DNA from: Mesorhabditis belari
Taxonomy: Eukaryota; Nematoda; Chromadorea; Rhabditida; Rhabditidae
Assembly: GCA_958450365.1 (NCBI GenBank)
Contig: CAUEEP010000387.1
Location: forward strand, 124,001-188,000
Direction: 5' to 3'
Length of the DNA: 64,000 nt
Shown one piece after another: positions 1 to 7,455 of the stretch. How positions within the stretch are numbered: position 1 is the stretch's first letter; each line of letters begins with the position of its first letter. A program made the translations under genes and the position numbers. The notes beneath the pieces were generated by a model that made no database searches, was not told the DNA's origin, and saw nothing but the letters and a program-made list of their open reading frames with translations.

Positions 1-78
1 CTCAAGTGGGTAAGCTTTTGAAATGTTAGCGTTTTCCTTCAATTTTCATTAGGAATCGACTTCGGCCAAAATTATCGA

Positions 79-311
79 GTAAAACGTTGAAATTAGCGAC
101 TATTTTCAACTTAAAAAGTAAATCTGGATTCAAGAGAAATATGCAAATTTTAGCAGTAAAAGCTAAACTGGCTTAAAACTGATTTTTCCATTGTACACCT
201 ACTTACGGGGTTCTCCATGTTTAGTTTGTACGATTGAAATTTGCATATTTATCTTGCATGACATCCAGATTAGCTTCTCAAGTGGATAAATTTTGATAAT
301 TTCAACGTTTT
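79..311. repeat. Diverged foldback repeat in the left flank
   Basis: The left arm, about 79-153, is an imperfect reverse complement of the right arm, about 235-311. The arms share a GTTGAAATTA-type block, an ATCTGGAT block and an AATATGCAAATTT block, with about 80 nt between them. The right arm contains the CATCCAGATTAGCTT motif, which recurs in diverged form in the D, F and H modules. It looks like an old, decayed member of the same foldback/intron repeat family. No coding potential is seen. Confidence 0.55.
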
Positions 312-427
312 CTCCTAAATTTTTGACCAAGGTCGGTTTCTAATGAAAAATTGGGGAAAAACGGTGAAATTTCTGAAAATTGAACTAAAATTGAACCAAT
401 TGCGTACAATTCTTGCAAAGATTTCAG

Positions 428-523
428 CTATTTCTGGCCAATCACCAGTCATCTTCCTTGCAAATGGACAATTTCGCATCTCCGATCAATCCAGCTCCAA
501 TTTCTCCAATCGCTTTTTACTAA
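428..523 (+). CDS. Candidate terminal exon, unknown protein (weak)
   Basis: The ATTTCAG at 421-427 is a good nematode-type 3' splice site. The frame starting directly after it is open for 31 codons to TAA at 521-523 and reads as Ser/Pro/Asn-rich (it includes NFASPINPAPISP). A second frame, about 537-650, is also open and contains VFEDAPDQDQGK, so the true exon may differ. There is no AATAAA nearby. It could be the end of a gene lying left of the window, or an upstream exon of the gene at 1965-2807. The family is not recognised. Confidence 0.25.
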   Translation, partial: LFLANHQSSSLQMDNFASPINPAPISPIAFY

Positions 524-690
524 TTATCATCATAGTTCAAAAATCAACGTCTTTGAGGATGCTCCGGATCAGGATCAGGGAAAACGTTTGTTTTGTTTGA
601 AAGAATCCATCTTTGCATCTTCTTCTTTGTTGTTTTCTTTTTGTTTTTTTCATTTTTCAGGTCTCTACATTCATTTCCAAGACAATACGA
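524..690. other. Intergenic or intronic stretch before the minisatellite
   Basis: Pyrimidine-rich sequence ends in TTTTTCATTTTTCAG at about 646-660, a good 3' splice-like tract. The sequence after it closes with a stop in the minisatellite in the one frame I followed. No confident gene is visible. This could be intron of the gene whose last exons lie at 1965-2807. Confidence 0.3.
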
Positions 691-1298
691 GGAACCTAAT
701 CGGAACCTAATTGGAACCTAGTTGGAACCTAACCGGAACCTAATCGGAACCCAATTGGAACCCAATTGGAACCTAGTTGGAACCTAATCGGAACTGAATC
801 GGACCCTAATCGGAACCTAATCGGAACTCAATCGGACCCGAATCGGAACCCAATCGGAACCTAGTTGGAACCTAATCGGAACCCAATCGGAACCCAATCG
901 GAACCCAATCGGATTCTAATCGGACCCTAATCGGAACCTAATCGGAACTCAATCGGACCCGAATCGGAACCCAATCGGAACCTAGTTGGAACCTAATCGA
1001 AACCCAATCGGAACCTAATCGGAACCTAATCGGAACCCAATCGGAACTCAATCGGACCCTAATCGGACCCTAATCGGAACCCAATCGGAACCCAATCGGA
1101 ACCCAATCGGATTCTAATCGGAGCCTAATTGGACCCTAATCGGAACCTAGTCGGAACCAAATTGAAACCGTATTGATACCGAATTAAAACCGAATTAAAA
1201 CCGAATTAGAACCGAATTAAAACCGAATTAGAACCGAATCTGAACCAAATCGAAACTAAATCGTAACCGAATCACAACCGAAAAGGAACCGAATCGAA
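691..1298. repeat. 11-bp minisatellite, unit GGAACCTAATC and variants
   Basis: About 55 head-to-tail units of 11 bp. Variants alternate between AATCGGAACCC, AATTGGAACCT and AGTTGGAACCT. From about 1150 the array grades into a related 11-mer of the type AAACCGAATTA, which suggests sequential expansion of variants. All reading frames would be repetitive and none looks selected. Only one such array occurs in the window, and it lies outside the amplified modules. Confidence 0.92.
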
Positions 1299-1551
1299 TC
1301 TTTCTTAAATCTTTTTCATTGTCAACAAATTTCCCGTCCCAAGCGCTCTTTTATTCAAAACTAGTTACAAATCCAAGCCTGATCAAAGCCAAAGCTAAGA
1401 AAAAGTAGGTTTTAAGGTTTGAAGCAGAACTGGTGCAAATCATCATATTTCAGCAATTCCTGTGTCTCTTATGTGTATAAATGGTGTGCCAAATGGTGCA
1501 CGATTGTGTGTAGAACAGAAGAAAACGCAAAACGAAAGTTTTACCCCAAAA
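1299..1551. other. Flank with one weak exon-like stretch
   Basis: The TTTCAG at 1448-1453 is followed by a frame reading IPVSLMCINGVPNGARLCVEQ (about 1456-1518). No convincing 5' splice site ends it, and the same frame runs on into the tRNA-like element, so I do not call an exon. The rest is AT-rich without recognisable features. Confidence 0.25.
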
Positions 1552-1622
1552 GGGTCGAACTCAAGGAAAAACAAGCGGCAAGCGTTTTGTAATCAAGGGC
1601 CTTATCCACTAGGCCACCAAGC
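1552..1622 (-). ncRNA. Decayed tRNA-like / SINE-like pol III promoter element
   Basis: On the minus strand, TGGCCTAGTGG (1616 to 1606) is a perfect A box. The D arm is canonical: stem GCCT/AGGC around an 8-nt loop containing GTGG. GAGTTCGACCC (1562 to 1552) fits a B box. The B box starts 54 nt after the A box, longer than in an ordinary tRNA, and I find no paired anticodon or acceptor stem. This suggests a tRNA-derived SINE remnant rather than a working tRNA. It resembles the motif in every Q module in its D-loop GGATA and its similar A-to-B spacing. Confidence 0.5.
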
Positions 1623-1759
1623 CGCGTTTTTGAGCCATGAGAAAACCGTTATAAAGGCTCGGTTTTTGGCTCGGCTTTTGGCTTTTTCTCTCAATTCTCC
1701 AAATTTTCCCAAGCTAAAGCTTAAAACACGTATAACTTTTTATAGAAAGCTATTTTGCA

Positions 1760-1802
1760 AAAACGGGAAGCAGATTCGGAATCAGCGTGAAATTCTGCGT
1801 CG
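1760..1802 (-). repeat. Diverged inverted copy of a Q-module segment
   Basis: The block containing GATTCGGAATCAGCG followed by a GAAATTCTGCGTCG-like run is an imperfect reverse complement of 2884-2935 in Q copy 1. It is not part of the recent amplification, so this segment was already dispersed before the array formed. The neighbouring GTATAACTTTTTATAGAAAG (about 1730-1749) also resembles the TATAACTTTGTTTAGAAA at the edge of the Q foldback element. Confidence 0.5.
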
Positions 1803-1964
1803 ATTTCATGCTTTCGCCTAAGTACAGCCTTTTGTTTTGGTCCACTTTTTGAGCTTGACTCAATTTTAAGCCAAAAGATTCGAAAAATTGATTTAAATCC
1901 TTATAATTAGGTAGATTAAACACTAGTTTATTGTTAAAATTGATAAAATTGTTCAAAATTTCAG

Positions 1965-2807
1965 GATGAACCCAGCTCGAGCTCGCTCTCACACTCGCCA
2001 CTGAACGCGCTGCTCATGCAAACGAGTTCGCTGACGAATCGGGTAAATAAGCTTCGATCACTTGGTTCTATCGATATTTACATATTTAGATGGTTCAATC
2101 TCCTCAACCAGGCACTGAATATGAAAGTTTCGAGGAGAAAATCCCTTCCTACTACATGGATTTAGCGAGAGGTGTCTCAGTGAAGGTAAAATCAATTTTT
2201 CTGGCTTAATCCATTTCTAAAAATTAAATACGAAATGATATTCAGTTAACCAATAAAGAATTAAAGTTTTCTGTAAAAATGGGCTCTTTCCGATTGGCTT
2301 TTGAATCTTTTGAAACTTTTTTCGAAGTAAACACTTTAAATGCCTATAACTTTGTTTAGAAATTATATTATTGTTAACTTTTTCTATAGTTGGATAGAGA
2401 ATATTTCAGGCTTTTGAATGATATTAAATAGAGCTTCACTGGATTTGCCAATATCTGAAAAATGGCTGAGTAAAGTGCTGGTAAAGTGTCAGAGTCGGTT
2501 AGCTTGGTTAGTGCTGGCTTTCTGGAGAGCTTTCTGGAGTTGGTTGACTCAATCAAATTCGATTTGGTATCATTTGAAAGCCTACAGTATACTCTATTCA
2601 ATCAAAAAGTTAACAATAATATTATTTCTAAGTAAAGTTCGAAATGTAACTAGGTAGATAATAAATAAAACAACAGTGATTTCAAAATTTCAGCAAGCTT
2701 TGTCAACTCATCGAAAAGTGCCGGAGACTGGTCAACTCTTCACTGGCGCTCAGAAACTCGTTCTTGACGGAATCGTGAAAACGGTTGGTGTTGGAGAAGT
2801 TGTCTAA
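1965..2807 (+). CDS. 3' end of a split gene of unknown function (three exons)
   Basis: Three exons lie in a row: 1965-2042, 2090-2185 and 2694-2807. Each starts after a nematode-like acceptor (TTTCAG, ATTTAG, TTTCAG). The first two end at GT donors (GTAAAT, GTAAAA). All three are whole numbers of codons (26, 32 and 37 plus TAA), so they join without a phase shift. The introns are 47 and 508 nt. The encoded tail is Ser-rich at first (DEPSSSSLSHSP), then acidic/aromatic (ESFEEKIPSYYMD), then ends KTVGVGEVV. I do not recognise the family and see no known domain, signal peptide or membrane span. The start lies upstream, possibly beyond the window. The large intron and last exon belong to the amplified Q module, so this is the presumed source of the 13 extra copies of that exon. 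No AATAAA was seen in the first 200 nt after the stop. Confidence 0.6.
2348..2639. repeat. Foldback (MITE-like) element in the terminal intron
   Basis: The outer arms are near-perfect inverted repeats: TTAGAAATTATATTATTGTT after 2355 against its complement at about 2611-2631. The similarity continues inward, more diverged, for roughly 100 nt per arm, leaving a short centre around GGCTGAGTAAAGTGCTGG. Short frames on both strands (75 and 79 codons) are by-products of this symmetry. No clear target-site duplication or transposase is seen. Other copies: 6283-6574, 13579-13869, 16581-16873, 19590-19881, 25655-25947, 34392-34683, 37400-37691, 40412-40703, 41983-42274, 46358-46491 (truncated), 47768-48059, 52873-53164 and 61332-61622 (inverted). 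Confidence 0.7.
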
Positions 2808-3349
2808 CATTTAGATATTTCTAGATATTAACAAAGGAATGTCAACTGGTTGTGGTGGCCAAATGGCATGAGCCATTTACTGGCCGACGTAAAATTTTGC
2901 GCTGATTCCGAATCCGTTTTCCGATTAGACTAGTGGGGGATTAGTGTGTTGAGCTTCTGGGAAAGCTTAGAAACTGTAAAATAGTCATCAACTCGGCACT
3001 ACTATTAGAGAAAATACGTTATGTTTCAAAAATAATGAATTCAAATTGAATTTAGTTAAACGAGCTTCTCCTAAAGTCAGACAATAATGGATTTAATGGT
3101 GAAGAAACGGTTGGTTACATTAATTCTACAATAACATCAACAAAACAGTTATTTTCTAATCTTATTAAAGATTTCATAGCACTTTTTCATGCTTTAAATC
3201 TCAAATTTCAACCTAAAGCCTTTAGAAAAAGGGATTAGTTAACTTTTTTTTTTCGTTTAAACTCTCTACAATCTTTTTTCTTTGCTATAGTTTTTATTGA
3301 AAAGCTAAAATAGAATAACTTATGCTTAAAGTATTATAGTTTAATATGA

Positions 3350-3420
3350 TAGCCGACTGGATAGGAATCTTGTCTATTAATCGGTGAATTCGAAGGTCAA
3401 AGGTTCGATCCAAGTAACCA
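3350..3420 (+). ncRNA. tRNA-like pol III element of the Q module (copy 1)
   Basis: TAGCCGACTGG fits the A box and GGTTCGATCC, 52 nt further on, fits the B box except at its last base. The sequence ends GTAACCA, and a run of five T follows within about 25 nt. GCCGA/TCGGT and ATAGG/TCTAT can pair around a 7-nt loop. No acceptor stem can be formed, so a functional tRNA is unlikely. A SINE-like or tRNA-derived pol III unit fits better. Copies: 7285-7355, 14578-14648, 17584-17654, 20592-20662, 26658-26728, 35393-35463, 38401-38471, 41413-41483, 42981-43051, 47210-47280, 48768-48838, 53873-53943 and, inverted, 60552-60622. Confidence 0.45.
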
Positions 3421-3580
3421 AAAAAATTTCTTTCTTTTTCCCATCATTATAGGGTTTTTTTCTTAACAACATTTGAGTAATAAGGGAAAAAAAAAATCTC
3501 CTCCTTTATGCTGTAATTGATTATTCGTCTCGAATAATGTCGAATATTTGAGTCTTTTTATGGTTTAAAGTTTTTTCTTT

Positions 3581-3611
3581 GTCTTTTTATGGTTTAAACC
3601 ATAAAAAAGAC
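3581..3611. repeat. 30-bp perfect palindrome (31 nt here)
   Basis: GTCTTTTTATGG joined directly to its own complement through TTTAAA has no loop; this copy carries one extra A. A third half-copy of the motif lies just beside it, so the segment is an inverted triplet. Other copies: 9273-9303, 22583-22612, 28653-28683, 44977-45006, 50762-50791, 55863-55892, 60363-60392 and 61968-61997. Single-strand self-pairing (cruciform) is possible. No bound factor is recognised. Confidence 0.85.
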
Positions 3612-3764
3612 TCAATTTAAAAAATTGGAATCTAACGAAATAATATAATAATGCTGAAATTGATAGATTTATCTTGTGTGATATCCAGATTGGCTTTTCC
3701 AAACGGTTTACCCAATTTTCCCTTCAATTTTCTTCAGCAATTTGATATTCAATCTCATTTTCAG

Positions 3765-3824
3765 CCAATCAACGTCCTCCAATTATTCCCCGACATCAAG
3801 CCGACCTCCGGAAACGGGTTCTAA
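3765..3824 (+). pseudogene. Terminal-exon-like segment, 19 codons (PINVLQLFPDIKP...)
   Basis: An ATTTTCAG acceptor (3757-3764) is followed by an open frame of 19 codons (PINVLQLFPDIKPTSGNGF) to TAA at 3822-3824. An AATAAA polyadenylation signal lies at 3847-3852, a normal spacing. This is a convincing 3'-end structure, but no partner exon is visible, so it is probably a captured fragment of another gene. Seven further copies are on the minus strand: 9061-9120, 22369-22428, 28440-28499, 44763-44822, 50548-50607, 55649-55708 and 60151-60210. The family is not recognised. Confidence 0.45.
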
Positions 3825-4253
3825 AGCTTTATTTATTATTTTGATGAATAAATTTTCAATTTCTAGACTGAAAACTGTAATTAAGAGACTTTTTAGATTG
3901 CGAAATTCGTTTTTTGGAAACTATTTAGGAAAAAAATGATGCCCGTTTAAAATTTCGCATTGAGGAATTGAAATTGACTTGAATCTTGCACTCAAAAGCT
4001 TGCAAAGTGCTTGAAAGCTTGAAAGCAAAGCTTGAAATTGATCAGAAGATCAGAAAACGTTGATAAAAAGAGAAAAAGAGAGAAAGCTGATGGTTTCTGG
4101 GATTCATTTCTAACATCTGATAAAGCTTGGATTAATTACGAGATTGTTCAATGAAAAAGCTATCTACCGGAAAATCCCTTAAACCCTCAAACTCTGATCT
4201 TGATAAAAAGAAAATAATGGTTTTGTTGGTGGAAAGATTTGACTATCGGCTAA

Positions 4254-4277
4254 TAGGTTGATGCATAAGTCTTTTCG
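4254..4277 (+). mobile_element. Mariner-type terminal inverted repeat (solo end)
   Basis: TAGGTTGATGCATAAGTC followed by TTTTCG fits the TTAGGTTGRTGCATAAGT start typical of mariner-family ends. No matching opposite terminus and no transposase frame were found, so this is a solo end riding in the G module. Copies: 8311-8333, 12376-12399, 15603-15624, 18611-18633, 21620-21641, 24675-24696, 27692-27713, 33187-33210, 36420-36441, 39433-39454, 44014-44035, 46114-46135, 49798-49819, 51894-51915, 54901-54922 and 59955-59979. Plus-oriented G modules carry it on the minus strand. Confidence 0.6.
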
Positions 4278-4490
4278 TTTTTTCGTACTTCTGTTAAAAA
4301 AGTAACAAATTCACCAATTAATCTATAGTTTGCTCTATAAAAAAAAAGTGTTTTTTTGTTCAATTTGCATCTTTTTAAATGAATTTCGGTTCACTTTCAA
4401 GCAAATTCGAGAGTGAAAAACGCCTTTTGTCGTAAAAATCCATAAAAAACTCTACGGAAAAATTGGCTGAATGAATTTCTCTGAAATTTT

Positions 4491-4857
4491 GGCTAGAACA
4501 TTCATGTGGGTTATCAGCCGGGTGTGGGTTCTCAGCCGGTCCTCCTACTCGACCCCTTTCTGGCAGCCGACGTGCTATGGGGGCGATATAAAGCACAAAT
4601 TCTTGTTCAGCATCATGGCAGGGCTGAGTCCCGGCCTGAGTCAGAAAAAGACTCGGTAAAATCCCATGGTGCGGCGTGCTTGCGTCGGTTGGAAGGATAC
4701 ACCATGGTAAGGCGCGGCTCCCGGGGTAAACCCTAGCCGAGTGACCCCCCGGCTTCCACCGTGGCACAGGGGAGGCGTAGGGGGGAAAATTACTATCCCC
4801 CCTGACTCATTGACAGCAGCAGGGATAGGCAAGAAGTACCCCTGCCTCCTGGTCAAT
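4491..4857 (-). repeat. GC-rich island (copy 1, reference)
   Basis: An approximately 370-nt block, strikingly GC-rich against an AT-rich background. Visible structure includes CACCATGG and CCATGGTG arms flanking about 25 nt, GAGTC/GACTC pairing around a T-rich loop, and a repeated GGCTGA(G/T)AACCCA unit at one edge. Frames of 60-130 codons are open on both strands. They read through into AT-rich flanks and match no family I recognise, so I do not call a protein. Abrupt base-composition borders and a short tandem repeat at one edge are what a truncated non-LTR retroelement tail could look like, but there is no direct proof. Confidence 0.6.
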
Positions 4858-4926
4858 AATTCCTGTGAAAGTGTGTGTGTATTTTTTTGCATTTTTGGCG
4901 GCGGCGAATTTTCTTCGCTTCTTCGC

Positions 4927-4999
4927 AATTTATTATAATTTTATAATAAAATAATATAATCATTATAATAATTATAATATAATAATGGTAGGATGTAAA
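4927..4999. repeat. AT-rich low-complexity tract
   Basis: Repeats of TTATAAT / ATAATATAAT type between the inverted G and H modules. The same tract sits at about 13047-13103 and 33857-33914. It marks the fixed border between an inverted G module and H. Confidence 0.8.
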
Positions 5000-5392
5000 A
5001 TGATCAGTTTCTTTTGTTTTATATTTTAGAATTCTAGTGTGCTCTCCAGATCAACGAAAAATATTAAAAAATTAGCATTTTTATGATAAAATTGACAGTT
5101 TAAAGCCTTGAACTCGATTCGGGGTACGGTAGTTTATCCACCAAGGAGCACGCTTTAGAAAAGGGTACCTATGAGGGTACAGTAATCCGTGCGGTCCAGA
5201 TCGACAAAAAATTTGAAAATATTTAGATTTTTAGGATTGAATTAACACTTTAAGGCCTTGTACTCGGTTCGGCGAAAAATCGACGAAAAAATCGACGAAA
5301 AATATGAAAATAGTTGCATTTTTATCTTAAGATTAACAGTTTAAAGCCTTGAACTCGATTCAGGTACGGTAGTTTATCCACCATCTATTTAT
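5000..5392 (+). repeat. H module copy 1: three diverged tandem repeats
   Basis: Three related units lie at about 5046-5141, 5198-5272 and 5286-5381. Each runs roughly CGA(A/C)AAAATAT, then GCATTTTTAT-like, then a CTTTAAGCCTTG(A/T)ACTCG(A/G)TTC block. The first and third end with GGTACGGTAGTTTATCCACC. The third unit also precedes most other Q modules. The TCCAGATC before units 1 and 2 ties H to the CCAGATTG family in F. No gene is seen. Confidence 0.75.
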
Positions 5393-6233
5393 CTATTTTT
5401 CATGGGTTTTAAAAAGAAAAATTTGAAAATTTAACAAAAAAAAGATGAAATTTTGTTTCAAAAGGCACAGTGAAAAATGAAAATCGAAAATTTACTTTTT
5501 GCTAACAGAGACGAAACGCGAAACTTCTAGCGCATCGAATTTTTTGCTTTTTAAGCCTTTCCTTATTTTATATAGAATTTAGCTGCTGCTGCGTGGGAAG
5601 CCGGCGTTTACGGTGAGCACAAAGTACACTTCGATTCACGCAGGCACATTTTTGATGAAATGGATGGGAAAACACGTAAAGGAACGAATAGAAAACTAGA
5701 AAACTAGAAAGATATTCAAGCAATAAGATAATAATTCTTTAAGAAAACAAAAAACAATAAAAAAAGGATCAATTTTGACATGAAATTTGAAAATTTTGAT
5801 CATTTGACAATTCGCTAAGCTTGGCTTGAATTTTTTTTGCCTTCCTTTCCTTTAGTCTAGCTTTAAAATAGTAATTCTAAAGTTATAGCAATTCTAAAGT
5901 ATTTAAGAATCTTGTTAAGCTTTGAATATGTCATTAGAATCAAGAAAATCAATAATTCCATCAAAATCCATCAAAAAAAAAAACATCGGGAAGGAGCTAT
6001 TCGAACTAGTAGTGTTCTGACAATCAAATAGTTGGATTGGAGTTGGATTGGAGTTGGATTTCTTAAGGCTTTAAGGCCTTGTACTCGGTTCGGCGAAAAA
6101 TCGACGAAAAAATCGACGAAAAATATGAAAATAGTTGCATTTTTATCTTAAGATTAACAGTTTAAAGCCTTGAACTCGATTCAGGTACGGTAGTTTATCC
6201 ACCATCTATTTATCTTTTGAATTCCGATTGACT
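5393..6233 (+). repeat. E module copy 1 plus the third H-type unit
   Basis: Holds the exon-like segment 5583-5699, then an AT-rich stretch, a TTGGATTGGAG x3 mini-repeat (about 6032-6060) and the CTTTAAGGCCTTG to TTATCCACC unit leading into Q2. The upstream part (5395-5580, GACGAAACGCGAAACTTCTAGCG) is the reverse complement of sequence following the inverted E modules at 31534 and 58743, so this junction preserves an older order. Confidence 0.7.
5583..5699 (+). pseudogene. Exon-like segment with overlapping frames (E exon)
   Basis: Follows a TAGAATTTAG acceptor-like sequence. The frame starting at the splice point is open for 38 codons (LLLRGKPAFTVSTKY...) to TAG. The frame starting one base earlier is open for 41 codons (...WEAGVYGEHKVHFDSRRH...). 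A GTGAGC donor-like site lies 30 nt in. Either frame could be the true one, or this may be a 30-nt exon with a donor. The segment is less AT-rich than its flanks, so exon origin is likely. The gene is not recognised. Plus copies: 15895-16011, 18894-19010, 24957-25073, 36712-36828, 39715-39831, 52176-52292. Minus copies (118 nt): 12021-12138, 31416-31533, 32832-32949, 58625-58742. Confidence 0.4.
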
Positions 6234-7455
6234 TTTGAATCTTTTGAAACTTTTTTTCGAAGTAAACACTTTAAATGCCTATAACTTTGTTTAGAAATTA
6301 TATTATTGTTAACTTTTTCTATAGTTGGATAGAGAATATTTCAGGCTTTTGAATGATATTAAATAGAGCTTCACTGGATTTGCCAATATCTGAAAAATGG
6401 CTGAGTAAAGTGCTGGTAAAGTGTCAGAGTCGGTTAGCTTGGTTAGTGCTGGCTTTCTGGAGAGCTTTCTGGAGTTGGTTGACTCAATCAAATTCGATTT
6501 GGTATCATTTGAAAGCCTACAGTATACTCTATTCAATCAAAAAGTTAACAATAATATTATTTCTAAGTAAAGTTCGAAATGTAACTAGGTAGATAATAAA
6601 TAAAACAACAGTGATTTCAAAATTTCAGCAAGCTTTGTCAACTCATCGAAAAGTGCCGGAGACTGGTCAACTCTTCACTGGCGCTCAGAAACTCGTTCTT
6701 GACGGAATCGTGAAAACGGTTGGTGTTGGAGAAGTTGTCTAACATTTAGATATTTCTAGATATTAACAAAGGAATGTCAACTGGTTGTGGTGGCCAAATG
6801 GCATGAGCCATTTACTGGCCGACGTAAAATTTTGCGCTGATTCCGAATCCGTTTTCCGATTAGACTAGTGGGGGATTAGTGTGTTGAGCTTCTGGGAAAG
6901 CTTAGAAACTGTAAAATAGTCATCAACTCGGCACTACTATTAGAGAAAATACGTTATGTTTCAAAAATAATGAATTCAAATTGAATTTAGTTAAACGAGC
7001 TTCTCCTAAAGTCAGACAATAATGGATTTAATGGTGAAGAAACGGTTGGTTACATTAATTCTACAATAACATCAACAAAACAGTTATTTTCTAATCTTAT
7101 TAAAGATTTCATAGCACTTTTTCATGCTTTAAATCTCAAATTTCAACCTAAAGCCTTTAGAAAAAGGGATTAGTTAACTTTTTTTTTTCGTTTAAACTCT
7201 CTACAATCTTTTTTCTTTGCTATAGTTTTTATTGAAAAGCTAAAATAGAATAACTTATGCTTAAAGTATTATAGTTTAATATGATAGCCGACTGGATAGG
7301 AATCTTGTCTATTAATCGGTGAATTCGAAGGTCAAAGGTTCGATCCAAGTAACCAAAAAAATTTCTTTCTTTTTCCCATCATTATAGGGTTTTTTTCTTA
7401 ACAACATTTGAGTAATAAGGGAAAAAAAATCTCCTCCTTTATGCTGTAATTGATT
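6234..7455 (+). repeat. Q module copy 2
   Basis: Foldback 6283-6574, terminal-exon copy 6629-6742 (intact, TAA present, no upstream exons), tRNA-like 7285-7355. It shares the copy-1 states CGAAGTAAAC and GGATTTGCC, unlike all later copies. Confidence 0.85.

Larger units (their letters stand above)
2290..3523 (+). repeat. Q module copy 1 (native context)
   Basis: This is the reference copy. It starts inside the 508-nt intron of the flanking gene. It contains the foldback element (2348-2639), the terminal exon (2694-2807), an AT-rich 3' region and the tRNA-like motif (3350-3420). It ends at GCTGTAATTGATTA. It carries AAACTTTTTTCGAAGTAAAC and GGATTTGCC where later copies read TTTGTCGGAGTAAAC and GGATTTACC. 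Copy 2 shares the copy-1 states. Confidence 0.85.
3524..4082 (+). repeat. D module copy 1 (opposite orientation to most later copies)
   Basis: Contains the near-perfect palindrome 3581-3611, an intron-like tract with GATATCCAGATTGGCTT (about 3681-3697), the terminal-exon-like segment 3765-3824, and a run of CAAGCTTT-type short repeats (about 3985-4035). Relative to the D modules at 8587, 21895 and later it is reverse-complemented and lacks about 250 nt at the G junction. Here Q and D are contiguous through CCCATCATTATAGGG, an arrangement seen again only at 60451-60526, in mirror image. Confidence 0.8.
4083..4926 (-). repeat. G module, inverted copy 1
   Basis: From left to right it holds the mariner-type terminus 4254-4277, its AT-rich flank, the GC-rich island 4491-4857 and the CACACACA / GCCGCCGCC edge. 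This copy has one CAGCCGGGTGTGGGTTCT unit at the island's end; plus-strand copies have an extra CCCACACCCA. Confidence 0.85.

Noticed and set aside
691..1298. Interstitial telomere repeats
   Set aside because: The unit is 11 bp with GGAACC; it contains CCTAA in part of the units but not the nematode TTAGGC hexamer in tandem.
2374..2657. Overlapping 75- and 79-codon frames repeated through the window
   Set aside because: They lie on the two strands of an imperfect hairpin element; the symmetry explains both. There is no domain or start context.
3350..3420. A functional tRNA gene
   Set aside because: A and B boxes match, but no acceptor stem or standard T stem can be formed and the A-to-B distance is too long for an ordinary tRNA without an intron.
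4375..4767. Long frames (60-159 codons) on both strands of the GC-rich islands
   Set aside because: Their conservation only reflects near-identity of the repeat copies. Frames are open on both strands, extend into AT-rich flanks, change length with C/G-run differences, and show no recognisable domain.
4254..4926. A complete mariner transposon
   Set aside because: Only one terminus is found; no transposase frame or second inverted end in or around the G module.
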